A stretch of DNA of 64,000 nucleotides from Chromohalobacter beijerinckii (GCF_023061185.1 NZ_JAKGAK010000015.1:1-64000); one strand, 5' to 3'. Positions 24,736-34,322 are shown, counted from the stretch's first letter. The notes: generated by a model from the letters alone, not told the origin. Program-made: numbers and translations.

Positions 24736-25654
24736 ACGCGTTAACTTCGACGAACTGGTCGCTCGGGCGATGGCCCAACCCGGCCGTGCCGCCATGCGCC
24801 CGGTAATCGAGAAGGAGCTGTTGCATCTCGACATCCTGTTCGCACTCGAGCGAGAACGGCTCCTGGACCAGCTGACCTTTCAGGGAGGAACGTCGCTTCG
24901 CTTGTGTCAGGGCTCACCACGCTTCAGCGAAGACTTGGATTTTGCCGGCGATTGGAATTTCTGCAGCCAAGACCTGTCCCGCATTCGCGAGTGTATCGAG
25001 GATTATGTCAGCAAGCGCTATCAGCTCGAGGTCAGCGTCAAGGAACCGAAGGAACTGCGCGAAGAACCCGGCTACCGAGATATTCGCGTCGACAAATGGC
25101 AGGTTTCCGTCGTGACAGCACCGGCCCGAAAGGACATTCCCAAGCAGCGCATCAAACTGGAAGTGGCCAGCCTCCCGGCGTATACGCGGGAAGCGCATGC
25201 GATCCAGGTCCACTACCCTTTTCTACCGGATGGCTACAATGACTTACTGATCATGACGGAAAGCCTAGAGGAGGTCATGGCAGACAAGCTGATCTCACTG
25301 GTCAACACAAAGAAATACGTGCGGCATCGTGACATCTGGGACCTGGCCTGGCTCAAGCAGCAAGGCGCATCTCCCGACGTCGAACTCGTCAAGCGCAAGA
25401 TTCAGGACTACACCATAGAACACTACCCTGACCGAGCCAGGGATATGCAATCACGTCTAGCCGGCATTGTGTCAGGTACGACTTTTCAGGGTGAAATGGC
25501 CCGCTTTCTGCCCACAGAGACAGTCGACCGGACGATAAGGAATCCCCGCTTTGCCGACTTTCTCACCCGCGAGATCACCGCCATGCTGGAGCAGGTAATC
25601 ACCACACTCGAAGGTCCGGCGCCCGGATCATCCAGCCCGGAATTTACTCTCTAG
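24725..25654 (+). CDS. abiEii: AbiEii-type nucleotidyltransferase toxin
   Basis: This 309-residue protein has the AbiEii/MenT nucleotidyltransferase signature FQGGTSLRLCQGSPRFSED, followed by LDFAG (GS and DxD elements), and a later helical region with KLISLVNTKKYVRHRDIWDL. Relatives add nucleotides to tRNA acceptor ends and block translation. It overlaps the antitoxin gene, which keeps the ratio fixed. It is placed between the tct transporter and xseA, likely as an inserted defence cassette. All key motifs are intact. The 25655-25791 gap shows no feature beyond the xseA leader. Confidence 0.88.
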   Translation: MNNERVNFDELVARAMAQPGRAAMRPVIEKELLHLDILFALERERLLDQLTFQGGTSLRLCQGSPRFSEDLDFAGDWNFCSQDLSRIRECIEDYVSKRYQLEVSVKEPKELREEPGYRDIRVDKWQVSVVTAPARKDIPKQRIKLEVASLPAYTREAHAIQVHYPFLPDGYNDLLIMTESLEEVMADKLISLVNTKKYVRHRDIWDLAWLKQQGASPDVELVKRKIQDYTIEHYPDRARDMQSRLAGIVSGTTFQGEMARFLPTETVDRTIRNPRFADFLTREITAMLEQVITTLEGPAPGSSSPEFTL

Positions 25655-25791
25655 GGAGCACCGCTCCCAAACACCTCTAGCCACCACGCTGACCGTGTGA
25701 GAGTCGGCGTGAAGTCCCCGATAGCGATGGCTCGTAGCCACAATGCTAGACTATCCCTCTTCCAAACTTACCCGATCTTGCGAGGCCTGCG

Positions 25792-27141
25792 ATGGACGAC
25801 ACTGGCACCCCCAACGCCCTGTCCGTCAGTGAACTCAACCGCCAGGCCCGTCTGATGCTGGAGCGTGGCTTCGGCGAGTGTTGGGTGGAGGGCGAGATTT
25901 CGGGCGTGGCGCGGCCGGCGTCGGGGCATATCTATTTCACGCTCAAGGACGACCGCGCGCAGTTACGCTGCGCGTTCTTCCGCAACCGTGCGCGCTTGAT
26001 GCGCGCGACGCTCAAGGATGGCGATCGGCTGCGGGTGCGCGGGCGCGTGTCGGTGTTCGAGCCGCGTGGCGACTACCAATTGATCGTCGAGGCGGTACAG
26101 GCATCGGGGGAAGGCGAGCTGCTGGCGTCGTTCGAGCGGCTCAAGGCGAAGCTTTCCGCTGAGGGCGTCTTCGTCAATGCGCGGCCGTTGCCCTGCCCGC
26201 CGCGCCATCTGGCCATCATCACCTCGCCCACCGGCGCGGCGATTCGTGACGTGCTGGCGGTGTTGCGCCGACGTTGGCCGTCACTGGAGATGACGATCCT
26301 GCCGGTGCCGGTGCAGGGGCGCGAGGCGTCGCCGGCGATCATCCGCGCCATCGCCCAGGCCAATCAGCGCGCCCAGTCGCCGGACGACACTGTCGATACC
26401 CTGCTCGTCACGCGCGGCGGCGGCAGTCTGGAGGATCTGTGGGCGTTCAATGACGAACATCTGGCGCGGGCGATTCATCATTCTCGCCTGCCGGTGATGT
26501 CGGCGGTGGGCCATGAAGTGGATGTCACGCTGGCGGATTTCGCCGCCGATGAGCGTGCGCCCACGCCGTCCGCCGCCGCCGAGCGCCTGGTGCCCGACTG
26601 GCGCGAGTGGCGGGCGCAGTTGCAAGCCGCCGCGCGTGGCCTGGCACGTGCCATGCAGGCACGCCTGGAGCGCGACGGCCAGCGCCTCGATCATGCCCGG
26701 GCGCGATTGCGGCATCCCGGCGAGCGTCTGGCCGAACAGCGTCGGCGCCTGGAGAGTTGGGAAACGCGTCTTAAGCTTGCCATGCAGCGACGTCTCGACC
26801 GCGAGCGTCAGCATCACGAGACGCTGACTCGCCGCGTGGAACGCCAGGACCCACGCCTTGCCATCGAGGCGTATCGGCAACGCCTGACGACGCTAGAACG
26901 TCAGCTACATACCGCCCTGCCGCGCCGCCTCGATCAGTCCCGGGAGCGCCTCGAAGCCCTGGCTCGCGAGCTCAACGCGGTGAGCCCGCTGGCGGTATTG
27001 GGACGCGGTTATGCGATTCTCGAGGACGACGAGCGCCATATCGTGCGCCACGCCCATGACACCCAGCCCGGCCAGACCCTCACCGCGCGACTCGGCGAGG
27101 GGCGGTTGAAGGTGGAGGTGAAGCGCCGTTTCAAACGTTGA
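25792..27141 (+). CDS. xseA: Exodeoxyribonuclease VII large subunit
   Basis: This 449-residue XseA has an N-terminal OB fold (LSVSELNRQARLMLERGFGE; WVEGEISGVARPASGHIYFT), the catalytic core ITSPTGAAIRDVLAVLRRRW and RGGGSLEDLWAFNDE, and long coiled coils (about 270-400) that bind several XseB subunits. It degrades single-stranded DNA in both directions. xseB is not adjacent. It converges with glrR with 9 bp between stops. Confidence 0.97.
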   Translation: MDDTGTPNALSVSELNRQARLMLERGFGECWVEGEISGVARPASGHIYFTLKDDRAQLRCAFFRNRARLMRATLKDGDRLRVRGRVSVFEPRGDYQLIVEAVQASGEGELLASFERLKAKLSAEGVFVNARPLPCPPRHLAIITSPTGAAIRDVLAVLRRRWPSLEMTILPVPVQGREASPAIIRAIAQANQRAQSPDDTVDTLLVTRGGGSLEDLWAFNDEHLARAIHHSRLPVMSAVGHEVDVTLADFAADERAPTPSAAAERLVPDWREWRAQLQAAARGLARAMQARLERDGQRLDHARARLRHPGERLAEQRRRLESWETRLKLAMQRRLDRERQHHETLTRRVERQDPRLAIEAYRQRLTTLERQLHTALPRRLDQSRERLEALARELNAVSPLAVLGRGYAILEDDERHIVRHAHDTQPGQTLTARLGEGRLKVEVKRRFKR

Positions 27142-27150
27142 AAACGTGGC

Positions 27151-28551
27151 TCAGCGTTGCACGCGACGCGGCTGGGCGTCATCGTTCTGCGCCGACTGCG
27201 GTTGAGTGCTGGGCTTGAAGCTGCTCGGTTCCAGGTCGTGCCGAGCCAGTAGCTTGTAGAAATCGGTGCGATTGCGCCCGGCGATGCGCGCGGCCTGGGT
27301 GACGTTGCCTTCGGTAATCTTGAGCACCTTGACGAGATAGCTGCGTTCAAAGCCCGCGCGCGCCTCGTTGAATGACGGCAAGGCGTTTTCTTCGGCCGCC
27401 AGCGCCTGCGCCACCAACGCTTCGGGGATGATCGGCGAGCTGGTCAGCGCCACGCACTGCTCGACGACGTTGACCAGCTGGCGCACGTTGCCCGGCCAAG
27501 CGCTGGAGGCCAGCAAGTTGAGCGCTTCCGACGAAAAGCCCTTGACGAAGGGCTTGTGGCGCTCGGCGGCCTGCCCCACCAGGTACTTGGCCAGCAGCGG
27601 TACGTCCTCGGCACGCTCCTTGAGGGCCGGCAACTTGAGATTGACGACGTTGAGGCGGTAGTAAAGGTCCTCGCGGAAGTCGCCCTCGTGCATGGCACGG
27701 TCGAGATCGCGGTGCGTAGCGGAGATGATGCGCACGTCGATGGGCACCGAGGTGGTCGAGCCTAGTGGGCGGATCTGACGTTCCTGCAACGCGCGAAGCA
27801 GCTTGACCTGCAGCGTCAGCGGCATGTCGCCGATCTCATCGAGGAACAGACTGCCCCCATCGGCGGCGAGGAACAGCCCTTCGTGCTGACTGACCGCACC
27901 GGTGAAGGCGCCCTTGGCGTGGCCGAACAATTCGCTTTCAAGCAATTGCTCGGGCAGTGCACCGCAGTTGATCGCCACGAACGGCTTGTCGGCTCGTCCA
28001 CTGGCCTGGTGGATGGCGTTGGCGAGGAGTTCCTTGCCCGAGCCGGAGGCACCGGTGATCAGCACGCTGACATCCGAGGCGGCCACCATGCGGGCCTGCT
28101 CGAGGATGCGTTCCATCTGCGGGCTGCGGGTGATGATCTCGGCGCGCCAGGCATCGTCGCCGGCGCCATGCGTGCCCGGCGTCTGCGATAGAGCTTCCTC
28201 GATGGCGGCGAACAGCTCGTCGCGGTCCACCGGCTTGGTGAGGAAGCTGAACACGCCTTGGCGCGTAGCGCTCACCGCATCGGGAATCGAGCCATGCGCG
28301 GTCAGAATGATCACCGGCATGCCCGGCGCGCGACGCTGCAATTCACGGAACAGCGCCATGCCGTCCATTTCATCCATGCGCAGATCGGAAAGCACCAGGT
28401 CGGGGCGGTCCTCGGCAAGGCACTCCAACGCCTGCCGTCCACTTTCGGCAGTGGTCACACGGTACCCCCGGCTTTCTAGGCGCATGCCCAAAAGCTTGAG
28501 GAGGCTAGGGTCGTCATCGACCAGCAGAATATGGGCGGCGGCGTGCTTCAC
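27151..28551 (-). CDS. glrR: GlrR-like sigma-54 response regulator
   Basis: This roughly 466-residue protein has a receiver (Asp in [13 protein letters not shown]), an AAA+ domain with Walker [13 protein letters not shown] and the sigma-54 contact loop GAFTGA, and a Fis-type helix-turn-helix ([20 protein letters not shown]). The order glrK-qseG-glrR is that of enterobacteria, where GlrR activates the GlmY small RNA and rpoE. The start is uncertain: GTG at 28551 has AAGGAG before it, ATG at 28572 is an alternative. A sigma-54-type promoter lies upstream of glrK. Confidence 0.92.
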   Translation of the reverse strand: MKHAAAHILLVDDDPSLLKLLGMRLESRGYRVTTAESGRQALECLAEDRPDLVLSDLRMDEMDGMALFRELQRRAPGMPVIILTAHGSIPDAVSATRQGVFSFLTKPVDRDELFAAIEEALSQTPGTHGAGDDAWRAEIITRSPQMERILEQARMVAASDVSVLITGASGSGKELLANAIHQASGRADKPFVAINCGALPEQLLESELFGHAKGAFTGAVSQHEGLFLAADGGSLFLDEIGDMPLTLQVKLLRALQERQIRPLGSTTSVPIDVRIISATHRDLDRAMHEGDFREDLYYRLNVVNLKLPALKERAEDVPLLAKYLVGQAAERHKPFVKGFSSEALNLLASSAWPGNVRQLVNVVEQCVALTSSPIIPEALVAQALAAEENALPSFNEARAGFERSYLVKVLKITEGNVTQAARIAGRNRTDFYKLLARHDLEPSSFKPSTQPQSAQNDDAQPRRVQR

Positions 28552-28579
28552 GAATCTCTCCTTGGTAACCATCGCGACA

Positions 28580-29110
28580 TCATGGCGATTGCTCATGGCG
28601 CGAGTTGATGCTCTGTTCAATGGCCGTCAGCGCGTCGAGTTTCTCGGCGAGATCATCGCGCTCGCGTCCTAACGCTTGGCGGCGCGATTCACTCTTGGCG
28701 AGATCGCTGGCCAAATCGCGGCGTGTCTCGAGCTCGTTGAGCCATTGCCGCAGCAAGGGCTGCAAACGGCTCGGCGCCGCTGAGATATCGGCCTTGTAAA
28801 GCTCGGATGCTTGCTCCCAGCCATCGCGTTCCCCCCATGCCAGCACTACGGCGCGTGCCAGCTTGAGATGCGGCATATCGCCCTTGAGGCGCGTCAGCAT
28901 GGTGTCGCGCCACTCGCTGTCACCGCGTTGCGAGGCGAGCCCGAAGGCGATCCAGTCATCCACCAGGCAGACATTGTCAGCCAACTTGGGGATGTCGTCA
29001 TTGCAGGAGGTGACCGGGGCTGCCGGAGCGGACGTCTCTTGCGTCATCCACTGGCACCCGGTCAACAGCGAGCCAGCGCACAATGCCACTAGCAGCATCC
29101 GGATGTTCAT
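28580..29110 (-). CDS. qseG: QseG-like outer-membrane lipoprotein
   Basis: This 176-residue protein starts MNIRMLLVALCAGSLLTGC, with a clear lipobox (LTGC) and Cys19 as the lipidation site, followed by a helical region with a coiled coil near the end (about 130-170). In enterobacteria QseG sits in the outer membrane and activates the kinase GlrK directly. It overlaps the glrK stop by ATGA. The sequence is weakly conserved and the name rests on lipobox, size and operon position. Confidence 0.8.
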   Translation of the reverse strand: MNIRMLLVALCAGSLLTGCQWMTQETSAPAAPVTSCNDDIPKLADNVCLVDDWIAFGLASQRGDSEWRDTMLTRLKGDMPHLKLARAVVLAWGERDGWEQASELYKADISAAPSRLQPLLRQWLNELETRRDLASDLAKSESRRQALGRERDDLAEKLDALTAIEQSINSRHEQSP

Positions 29111-30627
29111 GCGTTCGAGTTCCTTGCGTTTAGCGCCGGCTGCGTCGTGGCCGGCGTCGTTATGGAAGCGTCGTCGCCATCGGCTCCTTCCTCCGGCGAC
29201 GTCACCTCGGGTAGTGTCAGTCGGAAGCAAACCGGGAAGGTGTCATCCTCGACCAACTCCAAGCGTCCATCTTGAACCTTGGCGCAATCGGCAGCTACCG
29301 ACAAGCCGATGCCCGAGCCCTTGAGGGCACCCTGGCGCCGCATACGGCCTTGATAGAACGCCTCGAAAAGGTGCGCGCTATCATCATCATCGATGGGCTC
29401 GCCGGTATTGGCGACCTCGACGATCAGCGAGGCGTGATGTTGTCTAGCACGCAGTGCCAGATGGCCGCCGTCCTCGCCGTATGCGATGGCGTTGGAAATC
29501 AGGTTATCCAGAATGCTGGCCGTACGTTCGCGATCAGCCTGCCAGGGCAAGGGCGTGTGCCGAGGCCAGTCGACATGCATCCCCTTTTTGTCGAGCGCCA
29601 AACGATGTTTGGCGAGCACTTCCTGGATCACCGTGACCAGATCGAAACGCGTCACCTTGAGCCCTCGGCTGTGCTGCAACAGATTATAGTCGAGCAACTG
29701 CTCGATCAGGGCCTGGAGTTCCTGACCACTGACATCGATCAAACCTACGATTTCCCGCTGACGCTCGCTGAGTTCGCCGACCACACCATCGGAAAGCAGC
29801 GCCGTGCCTTCCCGCACGCTGGCCAGCGGGGTTTTCAGCTCGTGGGACATATGCCGCAGGAACTGCTGCTTTTGCGCCTCGAGCTCGGTGAGGCGCCCGG
29901 ATAGCCAAGTCAACCGCTCGCCGAGCCTGACCAGCTCCGCCGGCCCCTGGATATGCTGCGGCGAGGCCGGCTCCATGCCACTGCCCAGGCTGAAGATGCG
30001 TCGCTCGAGCTGGCGAATGGGGCGGATGATCAGCCAGGTGAAGATCAGCATCAGCCCCAGGCTGACCGAGACCAGCGCTGCGGTCTGCATCCACAGCTGC
30101 CCACGTACGGTACTGGCACGCTCGCGAATGTTTTCGATACGCTCATCGATCAGTTGGTTGGTGGCATGGCGCACATTATCGGTCCGCTGGGAGAAGTCAC
30201 CGAACGCCGCCAGCTGATCGCGGAATTCCTCGATGGGCATTTCCGGCAGGGCCTCGAGTTCGCCCAGTTGCTCACGCAGGCGCGGGATATCGGGGTCGTC
30301 GGGCAGCAAGGGGGCATGCTCGTCGAGCAGTTCTGCGTAGCGTTGAGCTTTCTCGGTATAGATGCTGAGCAATCCTTCCTGCTCGAGCACCGCGTATTGA
30401 CGCGCGCTGCGCTCCATTTCCAATGCTAGATTGCTCAACGTGCGCGCACGGCGGGTTTGCTCCACCGCTTGGCGTGCGCTGACATCGGCCAACGACGAGA
30501 GCTCGGAGAGTGCCTGGCCGGCCTGAAACATGAGCACGGCAATTGGCAGCATCACCATCACAAAGGCGAGCATTACCAACTGCAGTAACGAACGAGGACG
30601 CCAGCGGCGGGAGACCTGAGTGGTCAT
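29107..30627 (-). CDS. glrK: GlrK-like sensor histidine kinase
   Basis: This 506-residue kinase has membrane helices at about 15-37 and 175-200, a periplasmic helical sensor, HAMP, the His box LRHMSHELKTPLASVREG and a HATPase domain (LISNAIAYGED, GSGIGLSVAADCA). E. coli GlrK begins MKRWP-x-x-PRSLRQLVMLAF, which aligns with the ATG at 30627 and argues against the ATG at 30663. The C-terminus beyond the kinase core carries about 30 extra residues rich in Asp, Thr and Ala. Confidence 0.92.
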   Translation of the reverse strand: MTTQVSRRWRPRSLLQLVMLAFVMVMLPIAVLMFQAGQALSELSSLADVSARQAVEQTRRARTLSNLALEMERSARQYAVLEQEGLLSIYTEKAQRYAELLDEHAPLLPDDPDIPRLREQLGELEALPEMPIEEFRDQLAAFGDFSQRTDNVRHATNQLIDERIENIRERASTVRGQLWMQTAALVSVSLGLMLIFTWLIIRPIRQLERRIFSLGSGMEPASPQHIQGPAELVRLGERLTWLSGRLTELEAQKQQFLRHMSHELKTPLASVREGTALLSDGVVGELSERQREIVGLIDVSGQELQALIEQLLDYNLLQHSRGLKVTRFDLVTVIQEVLAKHRLALDKKGMHVDWPRHTPLPWQADRERTASILDNLISNAIAYGEDGGHLALRARQHHASLIVEVANTGEPIDDDDSAHLFEAFYQGRMRRQGALKGSGIGLSVAADCAKVQDGRLELVEDDTFPVCFRLTLPEVTSPEEGADGDDASITTPATTQPALNARNSNA

Positions 30628-30809
30628 GAGCGCGATTCTATGCAGAAAGAGAGTGGATGCCATGTCATCTTATCCGCACAGGATAACAGAGTTGCGTTCG
30701 CATGCCGGTTTTCGCATCGCCGCACCGATCGAAAGCGAGGAGTAAGTCCCATTCAGCAATGAGCACCCGACGCATCCGCTAGACACACCACGGCGGCCAC
30801 AAGACGCGC

Positions 30810-30837
30810 AAAAAAATGGGCCGGAAAGACCGGCCCA
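30810..30837 (-). terminator. Intrinsic terminator upstream of glrK
   Basis: On the minus strand TGGGCCGG-N5-CCGGCCCA is followed by seven Ts. It lies 180 bp before glrK on the same strand and must end a transcript that begins further up; no convincing gene lies in between. Confidence 0.85.
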
Positions 30838-31255
30838 AGGTACGCAGGGAACTGAAGGGTCAAGTGAACACTCTCGAACATCCACCTGGCTGAATTCTCG
30901 AGAGTGATCGAGGGGCTCGAAAGCCCACGAAGCCATGAGGTCCACACATTGCCAGGAAAAGGCCCTCATGTTGACGGCGCAGCCGCCACTTCGTTTCGTG
31001 TGCCGCGTCGCCAAGGGCGGCGCGGCGAAGTTAGCCCCCGAAGGGGTGGCATCCATGCCTGAGCATCCTTGCCCTTTTGGTACCTTTCCATGCCCGTAGG
31101 CGGTACCCGTCTCATCGCAACCTAAGTCACACATCGCGTGGAGCAGACGCTGATCAATCCAGCCGGGACATTGCGCACAGGGTTGTGGTCGAAACGCCCT
31201 GGCTTGATCGATCGAGAAACGGCTCGAGCCGTATTGAACCGTTTCCCGTTGCTCA
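30810..31255 (-). ncRNA. Predicted GlmY-like structured regulatory RNA
   Basis: A transcript is bounded by a sigma-54-type promoter (31266-31281, minus) and a strong terminator (30810-30837). It would be about 445 nt and contains several hairpins, for example GGGCT-TTCG-AGCCC (about 30915-30930), CCCC-TTC-GGGG near 31035 and the palindrome ACGGCTCGAGCCGT near 31220. No frame in it looks coding. In E. coli the GlrR-controlled small RNA glmY lies at the same place, upstream of glrK on the same strand. It is longer than E. coli GlmY (about 184 nt) and could be processed. The assignment is by position and signals only. Confidence 0.45.
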
Positions 31256-31265
31256 CCCTATATAT

Positions 31266-31281
31266 TGCGATAGCCGTGCCA
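31266..31281 (-). promoter_or_regulatory. Sigma-54-type promoter
   Basis: The minus strand reads TGGCAC-N5-TCGCA, with GG and GC at the exact -24/-12 spacing and one mismatch to TTGCA. It points toward the structured intergenic region and glrK. GlrR encoded downstream is a sigma-54 activator, which supports this site. Confidence 0.6.
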
Positions 31282-31387
31282 GTTTTTAAAAAACCATTTA
31301 AAAACATGAAGTTAAAAGCATAGCTTGCAGGCCAAAACCGCACGAAAGGTTCTTACATCGAAAATCGAGGGCATTACGGCGCTCATA

Positions 31388-31493
31388 GTGTCGCTATCCA
31401 CCAACGCTATTCCGAACGTATAAATAAATATCAACAAAAACATGTACTTATTGCGTATCTATTTGGCGACACCCTATCAGATGGGAGCGACAC
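31388..31493. promoter_or_regulatory. Candidate GlrR upstream activator sites
   Basis: Three GCGACAC half-sites (31388-31394 inverted, 31466-31472 and 31487-31493 direct, the last two 21 bp apart) lie 110-220 bp upstream of the sigma-54-type promoter. The core GACA matches the half-site of the enterobacterial GlrR consensus TGTC-N10-GACA, but no full palindrome with that spacing is present. The remainder of 31282-31559 is AT-rich non-coding DNA. Confidence 0.35.
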
Positions 31494-31559
31494 TGCATGC
31501 CGCCGGACAGGCGAGTATCGATGCCGCCTTGCCGTTGAGCGGCGGCACAGGGCTGGCGT

Positions 31560-32873
31560 TCAACCGAGGGGTTTGAGCAACACCTTGGATTGGCGCGCAT
31601 GGTTATAGGAATCGCGCCGCAGATGCGGCAATACGTCCAGGCCGTCGAGTCGGAAGCCGTGCTCGAGGAACCAGTGCGTGGTGTGGGTGGTGAGAGCAAA
31701 CAAGGCGCTGTAGCCACGCCGACGGGATTCACGCTCGACCTCGGCCAATAGCAGATCGCCGCGCGCACCACCGCGATAATCGCCATGCACGGCGACACAC
31801 GCCAGTTCCCCCATACCCGCCTCGGGATAGGCATGCATGGCACTGCAACCGATGATCATGCCGTCGCGTTCGATCACCCAGTAGTCGTCGATCTGATGTT
31901 CGAGCCGCTCCCGCGAACGCGCCACGAGCATGCCGCGCTCCTCGAGCGGACGCAGCAGTTCGAGCAAGCCGCCCACGTCTTCCAGCGTCGCGCGGCGCAA
32001 CTGCTCGTAGCGATGCTGAGTGATCATGGTCCCCACCCCATCGCGGGTGAACAGCTCACCAAGCAAGGCGTCGCGATCGTGCCAGGAAAGCAGGTGTGTG
32101 CGGGCTACGCCATGCCGCGCCGCTTCGCACGCCGCACCCAGGTGCCGCGCCAATTCGCTGCCCGGCGCCGCCTGACGCCGTAACGGGTCCGCCTCCAAAG
32201 GGGTAAGTTGGCGCTGCAACATGCCGCTGGCATCGTGCAGACCTGCCGCATCGCCAAGCAGAATCAGTTTGTCGGCGCCCAGCCCCATGGCAACGTGTTG
32301 GGCGACATCGGCCGCGTCGAGATCGAATACCTCGCCGGTGCTCGAATAACCCAGCGGCGGTACCAGTACCAAGGTTTCCTTCGCCAGCAAGTCGGCGATG
32401 GCCTGGCTACGCACGCGGCGTACCTCGCCACTGTGGTGAAAATCGACGCCATCGCGCACGCCCAGCGGTTTGGCGGTCACCAGATTACCGGAGACCACCG
32501 TCAGCTCGACGCCATGCAGCGGCGTGTTGGGCAGCCCCAACGAGAGACGCGCCTCGATCTTGAGGCGCAGCTCGGCAGCGATGCGTTCGACATGGCGCAT
32601 GATCGCCTCGTCGGCCACCCAACGCCCTTCGATCCGGCGCGGCTCGATCCCCGCTTCGCTCAGTGCCTCGCCCACCTGCGGACGAATTCCGAAGACCATC
32701 ACCAAGCGCACGCCCAGGGTATGCAGCAATGCCAGGTCCTGAAGCAGTGGCTCCCATCGCTCGGATGCCAATGCCTCGCCTTCGATGAGCACCACGAACG
32801 TACGCCCGCGATGCGCATTGATATACGGAGACGAATTGCGAAACCAATCGGCGAAGGGGAAACGCGTGTTCAA
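31560..32873 (-). CDS. argA: N-acetylglutamate synthase ArgA
   Basis: This 437-residue enzyme makes N-acetylglutamate from acetyl-CoA and glutamate, the first step of arginine synthesis. The N-terminal amino-acid-kinase domain (1-280; TFVVLIEGEAL, GVRLVMVFGIRP) binds arginine for feedback, and the C-terminal GNAT domain has the acetyl-CoA loop VHGDYRGGARGDLLL. Length equals E. coli ArgA. The start is TTG with GGAG six bases upstream. Confidence 0.96.
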   Translation of the reverse strand: MNTRFPFADWFRNSSPYINAHRGRTFVVLIEGEALASERWEPLLQDLALLHTLGVRLVMVFGIRPQVGEALSEAGIEPRRIEGRWVADEAIMRHVERIAAELRLKIEARLSLGLPNTPLHGVELTVVSGNLVTAKPLGVRDGVDFHHSGEVRRVRSQAIADLLAKETLVLVPPLGYSSTGEVFDLDAADVAQHVAMGLGADKLILLGDAAGLHDASGMLQRQLTPLEADPLRRQAAPGSELARHLGAACEAARHGVARTHLLSWHDRDALLGELFTRDGVGTMITQHRYEQLRRATLEDVGGLLELLRPLEERGMLVARSRERLEHQIDDYWVIERDGMIIGCSAMHAYPEAGMGELACVAVHGDYRGGARGDLLLAEVERESRRRGYSALFALTTHTTHWFLEHGFRLDGLDVLPHLRRDSYNHARQSKVLLKPLG

Positions 32874-32927
32874 GGCCCGCTCCAGCTGCAGGAAGAAAGA
32901 GATACTGACTATATCAGAGGCAATGAA

Positions 32928-32959
32928 AAGGCGGGACCGGTGTTCTCCGATCCCGCCTT
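32928..32959 (-). terminator. pit operon terminator
   Basis: AAGGCGGGA and TCCCGCCTT arms flank a 14-nt loop, with TTTTC after the stem on the minus strand; it lies between pit and argA. Confidence 0.75.
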
Positions 32960-32987
32960 GCGTACGCGCCCGATGCTCGGCGATGCG

Positions 32988-34265
32988 TTAGCCGAAGAAG
33001 CCCTTGAACATGAAGAAGAACATGATCGACAGCAACGCCCCGGCCGGCAGGGTGATCACCCAGGACAACACGATAGTGCCCAGCACGCGCATGTTGAGTG
33101 CCGTGATGCCACGGGCCAGGCCGACGCCGAGCACCGCACCGACCAGCGTCTGCGTGGTGGAGACCGGCAAACCGGTCCCCGAGGCCAGCACCACGGTCGT
33201 CGCCGCCGCCAGGGTCGCCGCGAAACCACGACTCGGCGTCAGTTCAGTGATGCCCGTGCCCACCGTGGCGATGACCTTGTGGCCATAGGTGATCAAGCCG
33301 ACGACGATACCGCCGCCGCCCAGCACCAGCACCCACCACGGCAATGCGGCGGCGCCGCTAACATCGCCGCTCGATTCGACGACGCTGATGACCGCTGCCA
33401 GTGGCCCCACGGCGTTGGCGACATCGTTGGAGCCATGCGCGAACGCCATGGCGCAGGCAGTAAACATCATCAGCACGCCGAACACGCGTTCGACGCTGTT
33501 GAAATCGAACGCCGAGCTGCCGCGCTTGCGTTTGGCGCGGTCGACGCGATTTTCCATCAGGATGCCGACGACCATCACCACCAAGCCAATGCCGATCGCG
33601 ATCAGCAGGCTATCGCCAAAGCTCATTTTCAGCCCGACATGGGAGAGCCCCTTGACCAGGGTGACCATCGCCACGATAAAGCCGACCAGAAAAATATAAC
33701 CAGGCACATAACGCTTGGCGGCCGCGAAGGGGTCGCGGTTCTCGAAGATCAGGAACTGTACCGACTTGAACAACGCGAAGGCGATGGACCCCGCCAATAA
33801 CGGCGACACCACCCAGCTTGCCGCGATCTGCCCCACCTTGGGCCAGCCGACGGAGTCGACGCCAAGCCCAGCGACCGCGAAACCGACAATGGCCCCGACG
33901 ATGGAGTGCGTGGTGGACACTGGCCAGCCGCGCATGGAAGCGATGAACAGCCACACGCCCGCCGCCAGCAACGAGGCCAGCATGCCGTAGACCAACAACT
34001 GCGGGTCATCGGAAAGCAAGCTGGGGTCGATGATCCCTTTGCGGATGGTGTCGGTGACCTGGCCCCCCGCCAGCCATGCCCCGAGAAACTCGAATACCAC
34101 GGCGATGAGAATCGCCTGACGAATGGTGATGGCCTTGGACCCCACGGAGGTCCCCATGGCATTGGCCACATCGTTGGCCCCTACCCCCCAGGCCATGAAG
34201 AAACCGAAAATGCAGGCGAGAATGATGAAGACATCGCCGTACTGCGCAATGATGGACATAGGCAA
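32988..34265 (-). CDS. pit: Low-affinity inorganic phosphate transporter (PiT family)
   Basis: This 425-residue membrane protein has ten to twelve helices and the duplicated PiT signature GANDVANAMGTSVGSKAIT near residue 28 and GSNDVANAVGP in the second half. It imports phosphate or metal phosphate with a cation. It is the second gene after a DUF47 PhoU-like protein, with a hairpin between them. The ATG at 34259 is an alternative start. Confidence 0.95.
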   Translation of the reverse strand: MPMSIIAQYGDVFIILACIFGFFMAWGVGANDVANAMGTSVGSKAITIRQAILIAVVFEFLGAWLAGGQVTDTIRKGIIDPSLLSDDPQLLVYGMLASLLAAGVWLFIASMRGWPVSTTHSIVGAIVGFAVAGLGVDSVGWPKVGQIAASWVVSPLLAGSIAFALFKSVQFLIFENRDPFAAAKRYVPGYIFLVGFIVAMVTLVKGLSHVGLKMSFGDSLLIAIGIGLVVMVVGILMENRVDRAKRKRGSSAFDFNSVERVFGVLMMFTACAMAFAHGSNDVANAVGPLAAVISVVESSGDVSGAAALPWWVLVLGGGGIVVGLITYGHKVIATVGTGITELTPSRGFAATLAAATTVVLASGTGLPVSTTQTLVGAVLGVGLARGITALNMRVLGTIVLSWVITLPAGALLSIMFFFMFKGFFG

Positions 34266-34297
34266 GTTCTATCTGGCTGGCGTGAGACGGAAAATCA

Positions 34298-34322
34298 CAC
34301 GGCCCGCGTTTAGCGGGCCGTG
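34298..34322 (-). terminator. Hairpin overlapping the DUF47 stop codon
   Basis: A perfect 10-bp stem (CACGGCCCGC and GCGGGCCGTG) holds the TAA stop of the DUF47 gene in its loop, with TGATTTTCC after it on the minus strand. It may reduce transcription into pit or stabilise the upstream mRNA end. Confidence 0.5.

Noticed and set aside
30670-31134. 154-residue minus-strand reading frame upstream of glrK
   Set aside because: It runs through a strong intrinsic terminator, has no family resemblance and no ribosome binding site; a structured RNA explains the region better.
31388-31493. Full TGTC-N10-GACA GlrR palindromes
   Set aside because: Only half-sites of the motif occur with other spacings, so they are given as low-confidence candidates only.
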